From the NCBI GenBank assembly GCA_026210745.1, contig CP110632.1, positions 3,657,001 to 3,721,000 on the forward strand: DNA of 64,000 nucleotides. The letters run 5' to 3'. The stretch's first letter is position 1. The number at the start of each line of letters is the position of its first letter. The notes below the pieces were generated by a model, which was not told the DNA's origin, ran no database searches, and saw only the letters and a list, made by a program, of their open reading frames with translations. Position numbers and translations under genes: made by a program. This document shows positions 12,241 to 23,330 of this stretch, piece by piece. This stretch comes from Exobasidium rhododendri (taxonomy: Eukaryota > Basidiomycota > Exobasidiomycetes > Exobasidiales > Exobasidiaceae).

Positions 12241-12888
12241 GATGAAAGCCTATAGGGAAGGTGGGGAGGGCTATAGTCAGCAATCTTATCCTCACAGTCG
12301 TACTCCGGGATCCATTTTCCAGTCGCCTTTTCCCTTCTCAACTTGGTTACCATCTCCTCAATTGAAACATACGTATGTCTCAATATCTTATCCGACTACC
12401 CTGCTTATAAAAATCCCACAAGAATCTACAAACCCGGAGCAACGTCCCAGTCCTTGGCCCTCCTGGCGACCTTCCTCCGAGGATGACCTTGCTACGTTCC
12501 CTTTCGATCGTCTCGGCGCCAACAGCCTGCCCACCATCCAATCCTGCTCTTTGCCCACTATTCATCCAACATGCTCACCTTTTATTTGACGGACGGTAGG
12601 GATGGATGGTGAAAGAAAGACGATTTTCTCCGTTTCAGAGTGTGAATCTTGGAAATTGGGCACACTCGGCTCGGAATAGGTAGACTGGGGCTCTGATCTC
12701 TATCAAAGTCGCGTTAGCCAATAGGTCCTATTATAGCTGCGGCGGTAGGGCTTTCTTGTGTGGCTCCCACGTGTCGAAAATATACGCCCTCTCTACAATG
12801 GATGCTTTGTCGTACGAGTGATGCGCCAGTAGTGGAGGGCGGGCCTCACTAAAATGATTTCCACAACGGGGTCCTCCTAGTGCTACCT
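12241..12888. other. Divergent promoter region RPS23 / JmjC gene
   Basis: 648 bp with no coding gene recognised. It must contain the strong RPS23 promoter and 5' leader, possibly with a leader intron, and the JmjC gene promoter. I see no well-placed TATA box. Confidence 0.5.
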
Positions 12889-13845
12889 ATGGCAGCGACG
12901 ACGGGCTTGCGGAGAGGACTGGCAACATGTCCGCGAGCTGACTCGTCGACTCGATCGCTCGTCACAGCGCTAACTCCAGCGCCAGAACAATTCATCAGCC
13001 CCGAGGAGTTCAATAGACAGTACCTCCAAAGGGCTCGACCTGGCTACTTTCCCCGATTAGTAAGTCACCGTTCATCTCCTTTTAGATGGCCTGCATGCTC
13101 GGAATGGCCAGGTCAGGGTGAGGGACGGGATGCTCCCAACGGGGTCATGGGAGGTTTGCGAAAGATCCGAACACTGCAGAATGCTCTGGTCGACGTGGAG
13201 ATCTCGCCCCTCGGTAGAGGATATGGCGACGGGGTGCAGAAGGACAAGGAGAATTCTGATTGGATGAAAGTAGCTATGCCATTTGAAGTCTTTCTCGATG
13301 CGTTTATAGACGGCAAAATACCCTGGAAGAGTAGGGAGGGCCAGGACAGAGTCGTAGGCTACCTCGCGCAGCAAAATTTGTTTGAAAACTCGGAAGAATT
13401 GACTCGTCAGTGCCCTCCGCTGCCACACACCGTCGCTGGGTCCCGAGGAGCTCAAGAGCAATGGCGCCGAAATGTGTGGATCGGCGGTTCTGGATCATTC
13501 ACACCTATCCACTGCGACCCGTACGAAAATGTGTTCGTTCAAGTTGTGGGTAGTAAGCGAGCACACCTATTCCCACCGTCTGTGGCCAAGTACCTGCGCC
13601 TCTTCCCAGCCTCCACGTCTCAATCGAACACGTCCTCTATACCGGTGGAAGATGTACTACTCGCCGGGTCACGATCACTGTCGTCGAAAGATGGTGAATA
13701 TGCAGATGTCGAAGAGGCGCTCTTCCATCCAGAGTCTCGACATGTATCGTTAGAAGCAGGAGATGCTCTTTACATTCCACGAGGCTGGTTTCATTGCCTT
13801 CGCAGTACAAGCATCTCTGCCAGCGTCAATGCCTGGTTTCGCTGA
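12889..13845 (+). CDS. JmjC-domain Fe(II)/2-oxoglutarate oxygenase
   Basis: Single exon, 318 aa, starting at the ATG at 12889. A cupin_8/JmjC fold is supported by WPACSEW near nucleotide 13090, the metal-binding HxD in SFTPIHCDPYENVFVQVVGS (about 13496), the following KRAHLFPP strand, and the distal His in GDALYIPRGWFHCLRSTS (about 13760-13810). The layout resembles small JmjC hydroxylases of the TYW5/HIF1AN/JMJD7 kind that modify proteins or RNA, not the histone demethylases with PHD or JmjN domains. The first ~35 residues (MAATTGLRRGLATCPRADSS...) are rich in Arg/Ser/Thr and could be a mitochondrial presequence. The substrate cannot be inferred. A GTAAGT...TTTTAG stretch at 13059-13086 is only ~26 nt and is read through. 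Confidence 0.85.
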   Translation: MAATTGLRRGLATCPRADSSTRSLVTALTPAPEQFISPEEFNRQYLQRARPGYFPRLVSHRSSPFRWPACSEWPGQGEGRDAPNGVMGGLRKIRTLQNALVDVEISPLGRGYGDGVQKDKENSDWMKVAMPFEVFLDAFIDGKIPWKSREGQDRVVGYLAQQNLFENSEELTRQCPPLPHTVAGSRGAQEQWRRNVWIGGSGSFTPIHCDPYENVFVQVVGSKRAHLFPPSVAKYLRLFPASTSQSNTSSIPVEDVLLAGSRSLSSKDGEYADVEEALFHPESRHVSLEAGDALYIPRGWFHCLRSTSISASVNAWFR

Positions 13846-14258
13846 TCCAAGCAAAGAACGGCACCTGTCATTGACTATGCAGTCCTACAAACACTCAACT
13901 CTCGTACAGCTCTTCCCAAAAGGGAGGAACAGAAGCTGGCAGAGAGAGTATATGTCTTTCTATTTCTACACAAAGATTGTAAAGTGATAGTACAGGTACG
14001 AATCAGAACTGCTTGCAACAAGTATGCTTGTGCTTTTGGTCTTCTGGAGGCTGAATCTGCGCGATTCGATACCTGCCTTTTGCGACATCTATTTTACCCG
14101 CGAAGGGGGTGGTAGGTGTTGCAGTAGGTGTTGCAGAAGCAATTGAAAGAGTACCGTGTCACCTCAAGATAGAAGTGGCGAGGCAGGGTATAAGAATGAA
14201 GAGAGTGCTGAAGTAGGGGTTGTCGAGGCGGGGTGTAGTGTCCGAGGAGCAGGCCTGT
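13846..14258. other. Intergenic, convergent JmjC gene / PAC1
   Basis: 413 bp, shared 3' region; nothing recognised. A short repeated motif GGTAGGTGTTGCAG/GTAGGTGTTGCAG lies near 14110-14135. Confidence 0.55.
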
Positions 14259-16015
14259 TCAGGGTGTCCAGATTCGGACGGACAGGTCGACGCTTGTTGT
14301 GACGACGGCATTGACTACCTTTGCCTCGCTCGCTGCGCTACTGTTGATCACTGGCCCATCTGGTCTGGGCCCAGCTTCTGGTCGGGCTCGAGCCCAGGTG
14401 ATGCTTGTGACTGAAGGATTAGGAAAGAAGGAGAAGATCAAAAAGGCATTTTCCCTTAGTCGCATTGCCCGCTTCAAGCGACCTCCATCTCAACTTACCA
14501 AAATGATCGTGCGCTTCGATGGTCTTGCTGCATCTTGCACCGGCCTTCAAGTCCCACACCTTTATTGTCTTGTCATCCGAACAAGAGAGCAGGAATTGAC
14601 CGTTGGGAGCCCAGCATAGCCCTCGGATCCAGTTGTCATGCCCTGACAGCGTCTTGAGACACTGCCCACTGCCGGTGTCCCATATCTTGATCACTTTATC
14701 ACGCCCTCCAGTTGCGACAAACTGACCTGGTGCGGCGTTTGTGTTGCCGACTGTGCCACCGACTTCTCGTAATGCCGAGTGCGCTGTATTCGGTGCAAAA
14801 GCAACAATCTCTACAACATGTTCATGGCCTCGAAGCTCTAGCTTTGTCTCGCCCGTTGCATAATCCCAGATTCGAACACTCTAAGTGCGGTTCATGTCGA
14901 TTTGTTAGCAAGAGAAGAACAGACATGACAAGCCAATCTCACTACTCACCTGATCGTTGCTGCAGGACGCAATCATCTTGCCGTCCAATGATGGTGTCAC
15001 CCAGCGAACCCAATCGGAATGTCCCGACAACGTTCGTGTGCAAAAGCTGGCAGAGACGTATTAGACGAGGATCAGATCAAGTTCAGACAAGCAAAAGGCC
15101 ATATGCAAGGGGGACGGCATCACATACCCAGTCTTGACTTCCCAGACTCTTATGGACCGGTCACGACCAGCTGAGATCAAAAAGTCATCCCCCGGCATGA
15201 ATTTTACCGCCGAAACTGAGTGATCGTGGCCATAAAGAGTCTTTGTGTTCTTCCAATCATCGTTTGTGTCCCACAGCTTGATTGTCATATCCGAAGAGCA
15301 TGACGCTGGAGATGCGGTGGTGAGTGCAAGTCCTACAGCCACAATATCGGCAAAGCAGATCTCACCTAGCATATCGCCTTTAGAGTCGAAGTCGGCGTCA
15401 TGGACAGGCTTTGTATGCCCCTTCAGTGTCCTCTCGAATTCTCCAGTCTCCCAATCCCACACTTTGATGGAAGCGTCATCACTAACACTGATAACCTGGC
15501 TAAAGATGGGATGAAACGTAGCTCTGGAGACTTGTGATCGATGACCCTGCAAAGTATGTCGAGGCGGGTTTCTTGGCACCCAATCTGTCAACGTCGCTGA
15601 TCTCTTCGATGTTGGCGCTGTAGCTAATTCTTCCTGTAGCTGTGTATTTTTCTGCTCTAATTCCATGATCTAAGACGATGTACGAGAAGATATGAACATC
15701 TTCCAAGCTCCACACATGCTACTGCTATTACTTACCCTCTTCTGTAATCTCACCACTCCTGTCCATTTCCTCTCCAGCAGCCCAACATACCTTGCCTTCG
15801 GATCCGCTATAAATGCAGCTTGATTGCCCTCCCTCTTTAGTGCATCAAAGGCCTCTACGAACCCACTTCGCTGAAAATAATCCAACATGGATTTGTGCCT
15901 ATACATGCAGCTGACTATGAGCTCGCTACTCTGCCATAAATGCTCTGTCCCACCTTCTCACCACTCACAGTTCATCCTTCTGTCCCTCTGTAAGAGCGCT
16001 GCTCATTTTGCTCAT
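14259..16015 (-). CDS. PAC1: Nuclear distribution protein Pac1/LIS1
   Basis: Join complement(15969-16015, 15736-15898, 15366-15669, 15128-15305, 14950-15046, 14499-14880, 14259-14410), 440 aa; a second in-frame ATG at 16006 would give 437 aa (MSSALTEGQKDELHK). All phases agree (2,0,1,2,0,1). The spliced N-terminus DELHKSMLDYFQRSGFVEAF is a LisH dimerisation motif, followed by a short coiled coil (IMELEQKNTQLQEEL) and seven WD40 repeats, e.g. ISVSDDASIKVWDWETGEF, LASCSSDMTIKLWD, LISAGRDRSIRVWEVKTG, MIASCSNDQSVRIWDYATG, FVATGGRDKVIKIWDTGSG and LLSCSDDKTIKVWDLKAG. LIS1/Pac1 binds dynein at microtubule plus ends for nuclear migration. The length is the family norm. Confidence 0.96.
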
Positions 16016-17273
16016 TCGGATGGGTATGACCTGATCTGTCAGAGACGGAAACAGCTACCTCGTCTTCCCAGAGCTGCAAGGGCGGATCACTATCAGGTAT
16101 CCAGTTGCTATTGCTGTGCTCGCGAGCGAACGACGACTGCTTCTTAGATAAATGCACCTGATCGATAGTGTTACGCCTGCTACTGCAGCCGATCCGCGGT
16201 CACAGGAAGAGCAAAAAGAGAAGCACTCCTTACGACGGTGTTTCTAGGCTCTAAGTGACGATGACGGCTAAGCTTTTTTGGACACAACGTCAATGTTTTG
16301 CATGGCTCGTCCCTATCAAAAATAAGGTCTCGACGAGGACACGTGGCTAAATGATAACACGGCCCAAGCGTGAAAAATGTTCAATTCACAACACCCTCCC
16401 CATCTGGATCCAGAGACGACAGAAGCTCCATTTCGTGTCAGCATGCGACGCAGCGGTAGAGCTCAAAGCTGCCTTTTTAGCAGACGCAGACGTATACTTG
16501 TGGTGTGAAGAGTGCCCTATCATTCAATTGAGCATTTATAAGTTCTTGATAACGTACAAGTCAAATCACTTTGCTAAGATTACATAGAGACAGACTGTAC
16601 ACTTGTGCCGACGCCGTGTTTATCTGCTTAAATGGTCCACTTTTGACAAGTCTAAAACCTCATATACCAGGCGAGCGATGGATAGTGATGCATCTCTTAT
16701 GATCGTGTGCAGGAAGCCCATGAAGGGATTTCCTCCTAGGCACTGTCGCTGAGCACACTTACACTTGAATGGACCAGCAAGGTCTTGACGCGGGGGACGA
16801 CCGTATCGATTTCTGCAGAGAACGATTAGCAATGCGCGATTTTGAATACAAAATGGCTTTGTCTATCTTAATCCCCCTACCGTCTTTTCATTACCCTTAC
16901 CCTTCGGCCCTCCTCTCCACGGGCCTGGAGTCCGCGAAGCGTTGGAAATGGCCTTACAGCACTATCTTCGCTTCATTGCCGGACGCACCTGTATAAGGCA
17001 GGGAGTGAGTTTGGGACAGCGAGTACCTTAGCAGTCATGGGAAGGGATTAGTTGCCCCTAGGGATGCATGCACACAGCATGGCTGGTCTCGCTGGATGAA
17101 TGATGCAATGAATGCAGGAGGTCTTGCTTATCTTCTCGACGCTTCTCTCCATATTGTGAGCTGTCCAGTCGCTTTCCCTCTCTAGTAGTATTGCCATCCC
17201 CTGCCTGCCTGCATTCTCACCTGCCTCCTCACCTGCCTCCCCCTAAAACTTCAAGATAGCGATACGAGCCACC
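16016..17273. other. Divergent intergenic region PAC1 / IDO
   Basis: 1258 bp without a recognisable gene; open frames are short and have no family resemblance. Near 17205-17245 is an imperfect repeat of CTCACCTGCCTCC in the leader of the downstream gene. No tRNA-like B box seen. Confidence 0.55.
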
Positions 17274-19031
17274 ATGCTCTCCAACTATGGCCGAGCAGCC
17301 ACGACGCCAATGAAAAGCATCATTGGTTCTCGCTCTTTGGCGCAAGTGACCAACGCAAAGGTGGAGCCGTTCTTACTTGAAGACATGGCCGAGTACAAAA
17401 CAGGAAGAGTTGACAATTTGCCTCCTTTTGTCATTAGTCGCCAACGAGGCTTCTTGCCCAGGAAGGTGTGTGCTCACGATAGAGTGCTGGAGCTATAAAA
17501 GGCGATATGCCCATGCTGACTTCTTCTCCCCCCCGGCGCGCAGGACCCTCTGGCACAGCTTCCGCCAATGTTCGAAGCGGTCGATTCTCTCTTGAAGAGG
17601 ATGACTATCCACCAAGCTGCTGACTCCGATGGCAAGCGAGAAGCTGGCTTGCTCGCGAATGGCTCTTTTGGTCAGGCTGTCTTGAACGAACTGGGCGGTG
17701 ACGGTCGTGAAGTCAAGGCGGTCGACGAAGCGATTGCTTCTGGCAAGATGCAGTTGATATCTGCCCTCTTTCGCGACTACTGCTTCATGACTTCTGCTTA
17801 CCTGTTGGAACCGGTCGACCAGAGCTATCGTCGCACTGGGTTCTACGACAAGGGCCGTGATGTCCTGCCCCGTCAGCTTGCCGTGCCTCTGAAGAAATTG
17901 GCAGATGCACTGTCACACTTTCCTTACATGGAGTATGCCTCTTCCTATGCGCTGACAAACTACCGTGTGAAGGACCCACATCACAATGGACTCGCTGGCA
18001 AGTACTCGTTCGACAACATGGAGCTGATTCGAGCTTTTGAAGATGCTGCTGGTTCCGAACGTGGCTTCATTCTGGTGCACGTCGAGATGGTGTCCTACTC
18101 TGGCCAGGTCATCGATTCAGTGGAGAGCGCTCTAGCTGCTGCCAATTCTGGAGACGTAAAGGGTCTTGAAGCAGCGTTTGAGAAGCTCCTCTTGACGTAT
18201 CGTAAGATCAACCAGTCGATGGAGACGATGTGGAAACGATCTTTGGCTGCAGACTATCTCAAATTCCGCTCGTTTATTTTTGGGACTGGACCGACGAAGA
18301 TGAACGCGCTGTTTCCAAATGGAGTCATCTACGAAGGGGTGTCTGATTCGCCGCAATACTATCGTGGTGAAAGTGGCGCGAATGACTCGTTGATACCGAC
18401 GCTGGACAACCTTCTCGAGCTCACGGCTCACTTTCCCGTGGACAACTCTCTCACCATGGTGTTGCGTGAGTTTCGCAGTTATCGACCGGTCACGCAAAAG
18501 GAGTATCTGGAGGCGTTGGAGGGTCGAGCAAGCATGGCCGGCATACGGTCTTTTGCCCAACAGTCTCCTCGAAGCAAAGCTCTCTACATCTTGCTGGTAG
18601 ATCAAGTGCGTGAATTCCGCAATCGTCATTGGATGTTCACAAAGGAGTACATTATCAAGCGAAGTAACTACGGTCTGGCTACGGGAGGATCAGACATTCT
18701 CAAGTACCTCCCACAGAACTTGAGCGTTGTCTTGAAAGTACTAGAAGAGTCACATGCCGAATGGACGGCCGCTGATGAATTTGCGCTACACTCTGACAAG
18801 GGTTCCCATGATCTGAGCAGCCACGACCTCGTTCAAGCCGTCCAGGATGCTGGAAAGCGCGCCGGTGCCCAGCGTAATCTGTTGACAAGAGATGTTCAAG
18901 AGTTGGTGGAAGAGAAGGAGCGAAAATCAAAGATGGCAAAGAGCGAGGCAAATAGTCAAGGCATGATCGGAGGTGATGAAGACGATCGCTTGAAAGTGAA
19001 AGGCAGTGTCGGTTGCGATGGTGTCGGCTGA
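17274..19031 (+). CDS. BNA2: Indoleamine 2,3-dioxygenase (Bna2/IDO)
   Basis: Join 17274-17465, 17544-19031 (559 aa). The intron is 78 nt with donor GTGTGT, phase 0, joining GFLPRK to DPLAQLPPMF. The protein has the IDO fold: PYMEYASSYALTNYRVKDP, LIRAFEDAAGSERGFILVHV, KFRSFIFGTGPTKMNALFPN, YYRGESGANDSLIPTLDNLL, LREFRSYRPVTQKEYLEAL, and VREFRNRHWMFTKEYI, whose His is the expected proximal haem ligand, then GLATGGSDI. It opens the indole ring of tryptophan, first step of kynurenine/NAD synthesis. The ATG context GCCACCATGC is optimal. A TATAAAAG lies within the intron (17494-17501). Confidence 0.95.
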
Positions 19032-19285
19032 TGGTCACCTTCCTTCTGGCTTTATCCCCCCCCCCCTTCCGATCCCCTCTGCCTCTTCAACAGCTGGCTA
19101 TTCTTGGCTTCCAGTGTCCTTGTTGGTGATTCTCCGTCTCTATGTCTCTTCCTTCTCCCTCCTTATTGCGTGGCCTCGGTGAGGTGCTTCAACAGCTCTC
19201 TCCATTCTTTGTCTCTTACTAAAATGAAATTTCACCACATCATATATTTACAGTGTGTCCTTGATACCTGGTAGCGAAGCCCACC

Positions 19286-20476
19286 CTACGAGAGATGCTT
19301 CATGATCATGTCAAAGACGTCTAAGTCGCACACGGCATCGGATGGGCTGCACATCTCCGTGCTCTCACTCCACTCCATCTTGGCAGTCGACTGACTATCT
19401 CTGATGGACGAGGGGTCTCGAAGTGCCTTGCTCAGTCTGATGAATTCGGCACTGTAAGCGTCCTCGTAGGTGTGTCTAATGACCCGCTCTTGATATCCCC
19501 TCCCGTGCTTTCCAGCGTTCTCCCTTATGACTAATTTGATCGGCAGGCCCTTCACATAAGGTGTATCGTATACAATCTTGATGATCTTGTCTTCACACCA
19601 TACCTCGATGTACGCTTCAAAGACTCCTACTCGGTGTATGCCTGTTTCGTAGCTCACCAGAAAGGGTTGACCACCACTCTGCGTGTACTGAAATGACGCT
19701 CCTACAAAGTCACCGCTTGGAGAAGCAAAGGCACTAAGGCACTTCTCAGGCACACCCCCAAAAGCTTGTCTCATGCACGAGATATCATGAGAGCCAAGGG
19801 ATCCCAGCAAGCGAAAGATCTTGACCAGTCTCGCATCTTTACCTCTACTTTCGCCCAGAGCTGCGATTGCAATCCTCTCAGAGTGTGCTTTCTTGCTTGC
19901 AATCGCCTCTTTAGGTATTTCTTCGGCTACGCCCACGTAAGGTTGTGTCGAACTCTGGGAGGTGAAGACTGCATTCGGACCGCTGTAATCAAAGACTCGT
20001 GCAAAATTTATAGAACCCGCTTGGTGCAACTCTTGCAGAAATGCCGCCCAAACAGGTGTATACCTTCTCATGTACGCAATTCCGATGAAGACTTTATTCC
20101 TCTTGCGAGCTTCCTCGATCTCTTGTGCCTCTTTCCGTGTCAATGTCATAGGCTTCTCTATGAACACTGCCTTTCCATTATCAGCAGCTTGTATTGCATG
20201 GATCGCATGATACTCGTCTGCACTTGCGATCAAGATCAGGTCAACATCGGGATGCGAACAGAGCTGTAAGCTCTCCTGGCATCCAAATGGGATATGAAAC
20301 TTCTTCTGAGCGTGCTCCACTGCTCCTTTCGACACGTCGCATATTCCTACAATGGTGTATAGATTGCTCAATAACGCAAGGGTGGGCAGATGTATGATTT
20401 GGGACACCTCGCCTGCTCCCAGTACCCCCACCCGAACGGGCTCAGACGGGCTCAAGCGTCGAGCGGAACTGGTCAT
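19286..20476 (-). CDS. Gfo/Idh/MocA family NAD(P)-dependent oxidoreductase
   Basis: Single exon, 396 aa. The N-terminal Rossmann domain begins VRVGVLGAGEVSQIIHLPTL (GxGxxx..H class) and continues IVGICDVSKGAVEHAQKKF; the family hallmark EKP occurs in AVFIEKPMTLTRKEAQEIEE about residue 105. The C-terminal alpha/beta domain includes GSLGSHDISCMRQAFGGVPE. Members oxidise or reduce sugars, inositols or dihydrodiols; the substrate cannot be told from sequence alone. No signal peptide or PTS1 (the end is DVFDMIMKHLS), so cytosolic. It converges with the IDO gene (254 bp apart, including a 12-13 nt C run near 19056) and is divergent from SelO. Confidence 0.88.
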   Translation of the reverse strand: MTSSARRLSPSEPVRVGVLGAGEVSQIIHLPTLALLSNLYTIVGICDVSKGAVEHAQKKFHIPFGCQESLQLCSHPDVDLILIASADEYHAIHAIQAADNGKAVFIEKPMTLTRKEAQEIEEARKRNKVFIGIAYMRRYTPVWAAFLQELHQAGSINFARVFDYSGPNAVFTSQSSTQPYVGVAEEIPKEAIASKKAHSERIAIAALGESRGKDARLVKIFRLLGSLGSHDISCMRQAFGGVPEKCLSAFASPSGDFVGASFQYTQSGGQPFLVSYETGIHRVGVFEAYIEVWCEDKIIKIVYDTPYVKGLPIKLVIRENAGKHGRGYQERVIRHTYEDAYSAEFIRLSKALRDPSSIRDSQSTAKMEWSESTEMCSPSDAVCDLDVFDMIMKHLS

Positions 20477-20714
20477 GCTGGGAGTTGGACGAAAAATTGG
20501 CCTCGTCTAGTGTCTACACGCATGTGATATTCCCCACCCCCGCTAAGGAGTGATCGAGACTGTACAGTCCGCCCCCTCCACCTCCTGCTTGGTCAAGTTT
20601 GAAATTGCCTTCTTCTTAGCTACGTCGACCCCCCTCATCATACGAATGAAGGACGACTGCAATAATTTGCTCATCAATCTGCAACACTAGAGCAGTCTCT
20701 TTTTTTTGGCCAAC

Positions 20715-23046
20715 ATGGCGAAAAGGGTCCCAATCCTGTACCTTCCTCTTGTGCCGTCGTCATCTCGACTCACGAATTGTCTCTTGCCAGATCCGATTAC
20801 CCCTACCCCTTCTTCACTGCTGTCGGTATCCGACTCATCGGCGTCCCTCTTGCGAAGATCTCGTGGAGTCGGAGAAGGCTCGCACTTTTCCTATGTCACA
20901 CCACTTGTGCTGGGGTTTCCCTACGATCTCGAAGAGGCGGCGTTAGATGGTGAGAAAGAAGCAGAACTGACAGAAGAAGAGTTTGAGAAGTTGAAGAAGA
21001 AGGTAGAGGAGATGACGGAGGAAGAGAAGCAAAAGTATGGCACGGAGAAGGCCAAGGAAAGGATGGAGAATCTAGAAAGGATGATAAGACCTTACGAGCT
21101 GGATCCAGAAGCAATCCCACCGCAAGGCGACTCCACTTTGAGAGGTTACCTACCTTCAGCCAGGACGAGGCAGACGTACCCGTCAGCAAGACTACTCGCA
21201 ATATCGAAGGCGACGTTGGATGAATGTCTTCCTCATCTTGACGTTGGCGATGCGCTTCAGTGGATAAAGTCCAAGTCAGGAAAGGACGATCCAGACTGCT
21301 ACACTTCTGGGCCCATGGCAAAACTGCCGTCAGAGGAGGACAGTGGAGCATTTGCTCGGTATCAGCTGAGCGACTATCTTTCAGGCCGACTCGTGGGCGC
21401 TATGCTTCCGAACCTGCACGGGACAGAAGTGGAGGAAGGTGCTGAAGCAGGTGTAGCCGAGGCGAAACATCAGCAAATGGTGCGAACGCAAGGAAGGGAG
21501 AACGTCGAGTCGGATCTGCAGCGGTGGGAGAGGCGGAGCGCTATACTACACAAGCGGCAGAGCGGCAAGAAAGAGTGGACAGGATACGCACCATGGGCTA
21601 ACAACTACTCCGGCCACCAATTTGGTGTTTGGGCTGGTCAATTGGGTGACGGGCGGGCTGTGACGTTGATGGAAACGCAGAATCCAGACACGGAGGAACG
21701 ATGGGAAATTCAACTGAAGGGAGCGGGTCGAACTCCTTATTCCCGATTTGCAGACGGACTAGCTACGCTCAAGAGTAGTGTGAGGGAGTTTCTTGCCAGT
21801 GAAGCAATTGCTCGTCTTGGTATTCCTACGAGTCGGGCTTTGGCATTGATCTCAATCAAAGATGTCGCTGTGGTGCGCGAGAGACGAGAATCCGCCGGGA
21901 TAACTACACGATTAGCGCCCATTTGGACCAGGATTGGCTCCTTCGAGCACCACTCTAGTCGAAAGGAGTGGGAAAGCGTTCGATTACTCGGTGAATTTGT
22001 CTGCAAGGAAGGCTACCACTGGCAACTAGATGGTCCAGAAGCATGGGCCAAGAGGTTGGTACGAGAGTGCGCGGTTCGAAACGCGAAAATGATTGCAGGC
22101 TGGCAGACGATCGGATTTATGCACGGCGTAATGAACACGGACAATGTGAATTTGATGGGCATCACTGTCGACTATGGTCCATTTGCCATGATGGATGTCT
22201 ATCAGGCGGACCAGATTTGCAACAAGTCAGATGGAGAGGCGCGCTATACTTTCCGTAATCAGCCCACGATGGGACTATATGCTATTGAGAAGCTTTTCGA
22301 CTCTCTACTGCCGCTCATCGGATTCGAAGAGGACAATGGTCGTTGCCTCCAGCCTGGTGAATTGGTCGCCTTGTCAAAGGATGAAATTGATGCTTTGTCC
22401 AAGAAGGGGAAAGAATCTGCCGAGGAGGAAATCAAAAACCTATTCATGGACACGCTGCTTGAAGAATGGAAGTTGCTGTGGCTGAAGAAGCTGGCCATTC
22501 AGACCAGCAAGGAAGACGACCGATACACACTCATTGATCCTTTGTTGCATCTGCTGCAAGACTGCGACTTTACATCAACCCTTCGCAGCCTATCACGAGT
22601 GACAGACTTCCTTGATCGACCTGATGAATTTGCGAAAGTATGGCTTGACTGGGACGTTGTTCCCTCTTACGCCAAAAGCAGCAAGGAAGAGCATGCTAGA
22701 ACTTGGCTGAATGTTTACGTGGACCGATTGAAGGAAGAAGGTCGGTCGGCTGAGTCTATCAAGTATGACCTAGACAACGCCAACCCAGCTTTCGTCTTGA
22801 GAAATTGGGTCACGGATGAGGTTGCACAAAGACTTGCACAAGATGATGACACGGACTTCCTCGAGACGGTGCTGCACTTATGCTTCAATCCGTTCGAAGA
22901 TCCAAAGGACAAAGAAGCAAAAGTGAGTCGAAAGGGCCGGGGGGGGCAGTGAACAGAGGTAGCATGTACTGACACTTAACACCATCTAGCGCCTCTGCTC
23001 TTTGGGAATGCCACTGACGGGCGCATTACCGTCATGCTCATCGTAA
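20715..23046 (+). CDS. FMP40: Protein adenylyltransferase SelO (Fmp40)
   Basis: Join 20715-22922, 22990-23046 (754 aa). SelO pseudokinases AMPylate proteins on Ser/Thr/Tyr, in mitochondria of eukaryotes. Seen: YAPWANNYSGHQFGVWAGQL, QLKGAGRTPYSRFADGLATL (nucleotide-binding region), SSVREFLASEAIARLGIPTS, and the active-site block FMHGVMNTDNVNLMGIT...DYGPFAMMD. The long open frame ends in VSRKGRGGQ, but a GTGAGT donor after DKEAK and a CTAG acceptor at 22989 join a 19-codon last exon ending SCSS, the conserved C-terminal redox motif of the family (CxxS/Sec position). The first in-frame ATG is at 20715. A Glu/Lys-rich insert near residues 80-125 is unusual. Confidence 0.93.
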
Positions 23047-23240
23047 GGGGGATCCTGATGAAGTAAGGCAAGAGGAACCTGCATCGCAATGCAAATGTAT
23101 AGTAAATCTGCTGTATTAATGCATGATGGAGGTGGAAAGTCTGTTTGAAATGCGCCGAAGGCTGGAAGGCTAATTCCCCACGTGTCGAGCCGTCAGAAAT
23201 AAAGCTCAAGATGGCGTAGCGTTACTTGTTAGACCCTTTC

Positions 23241-23248
23241 TATAAAAG
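23241..23248 (+). promoter_or_regulatory. TATA box of CTR gene
   Basis: TATAAAAG lies 83-90 bp upstream of the CTR start codon, a typical position for a regulated fungal promoter. Confidence 0.55.
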
Positions 23249-23330
23249 TCCAATCATCTTAGCTGCTCCTCGAACACTGTCTCCTTCTCTCACTTGCTCT
23301 AATCCCGACACTTCTGAACCACTTCACTGC

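Noticed and set aside
13059-13086. GTAAGT...TTTTAG resembling an intron in the JmjC gene
   Set aside because: About 26 nt is far below the smallest introns here, its removal shifts the frame, and read-through gives the family-like WPACSEW.
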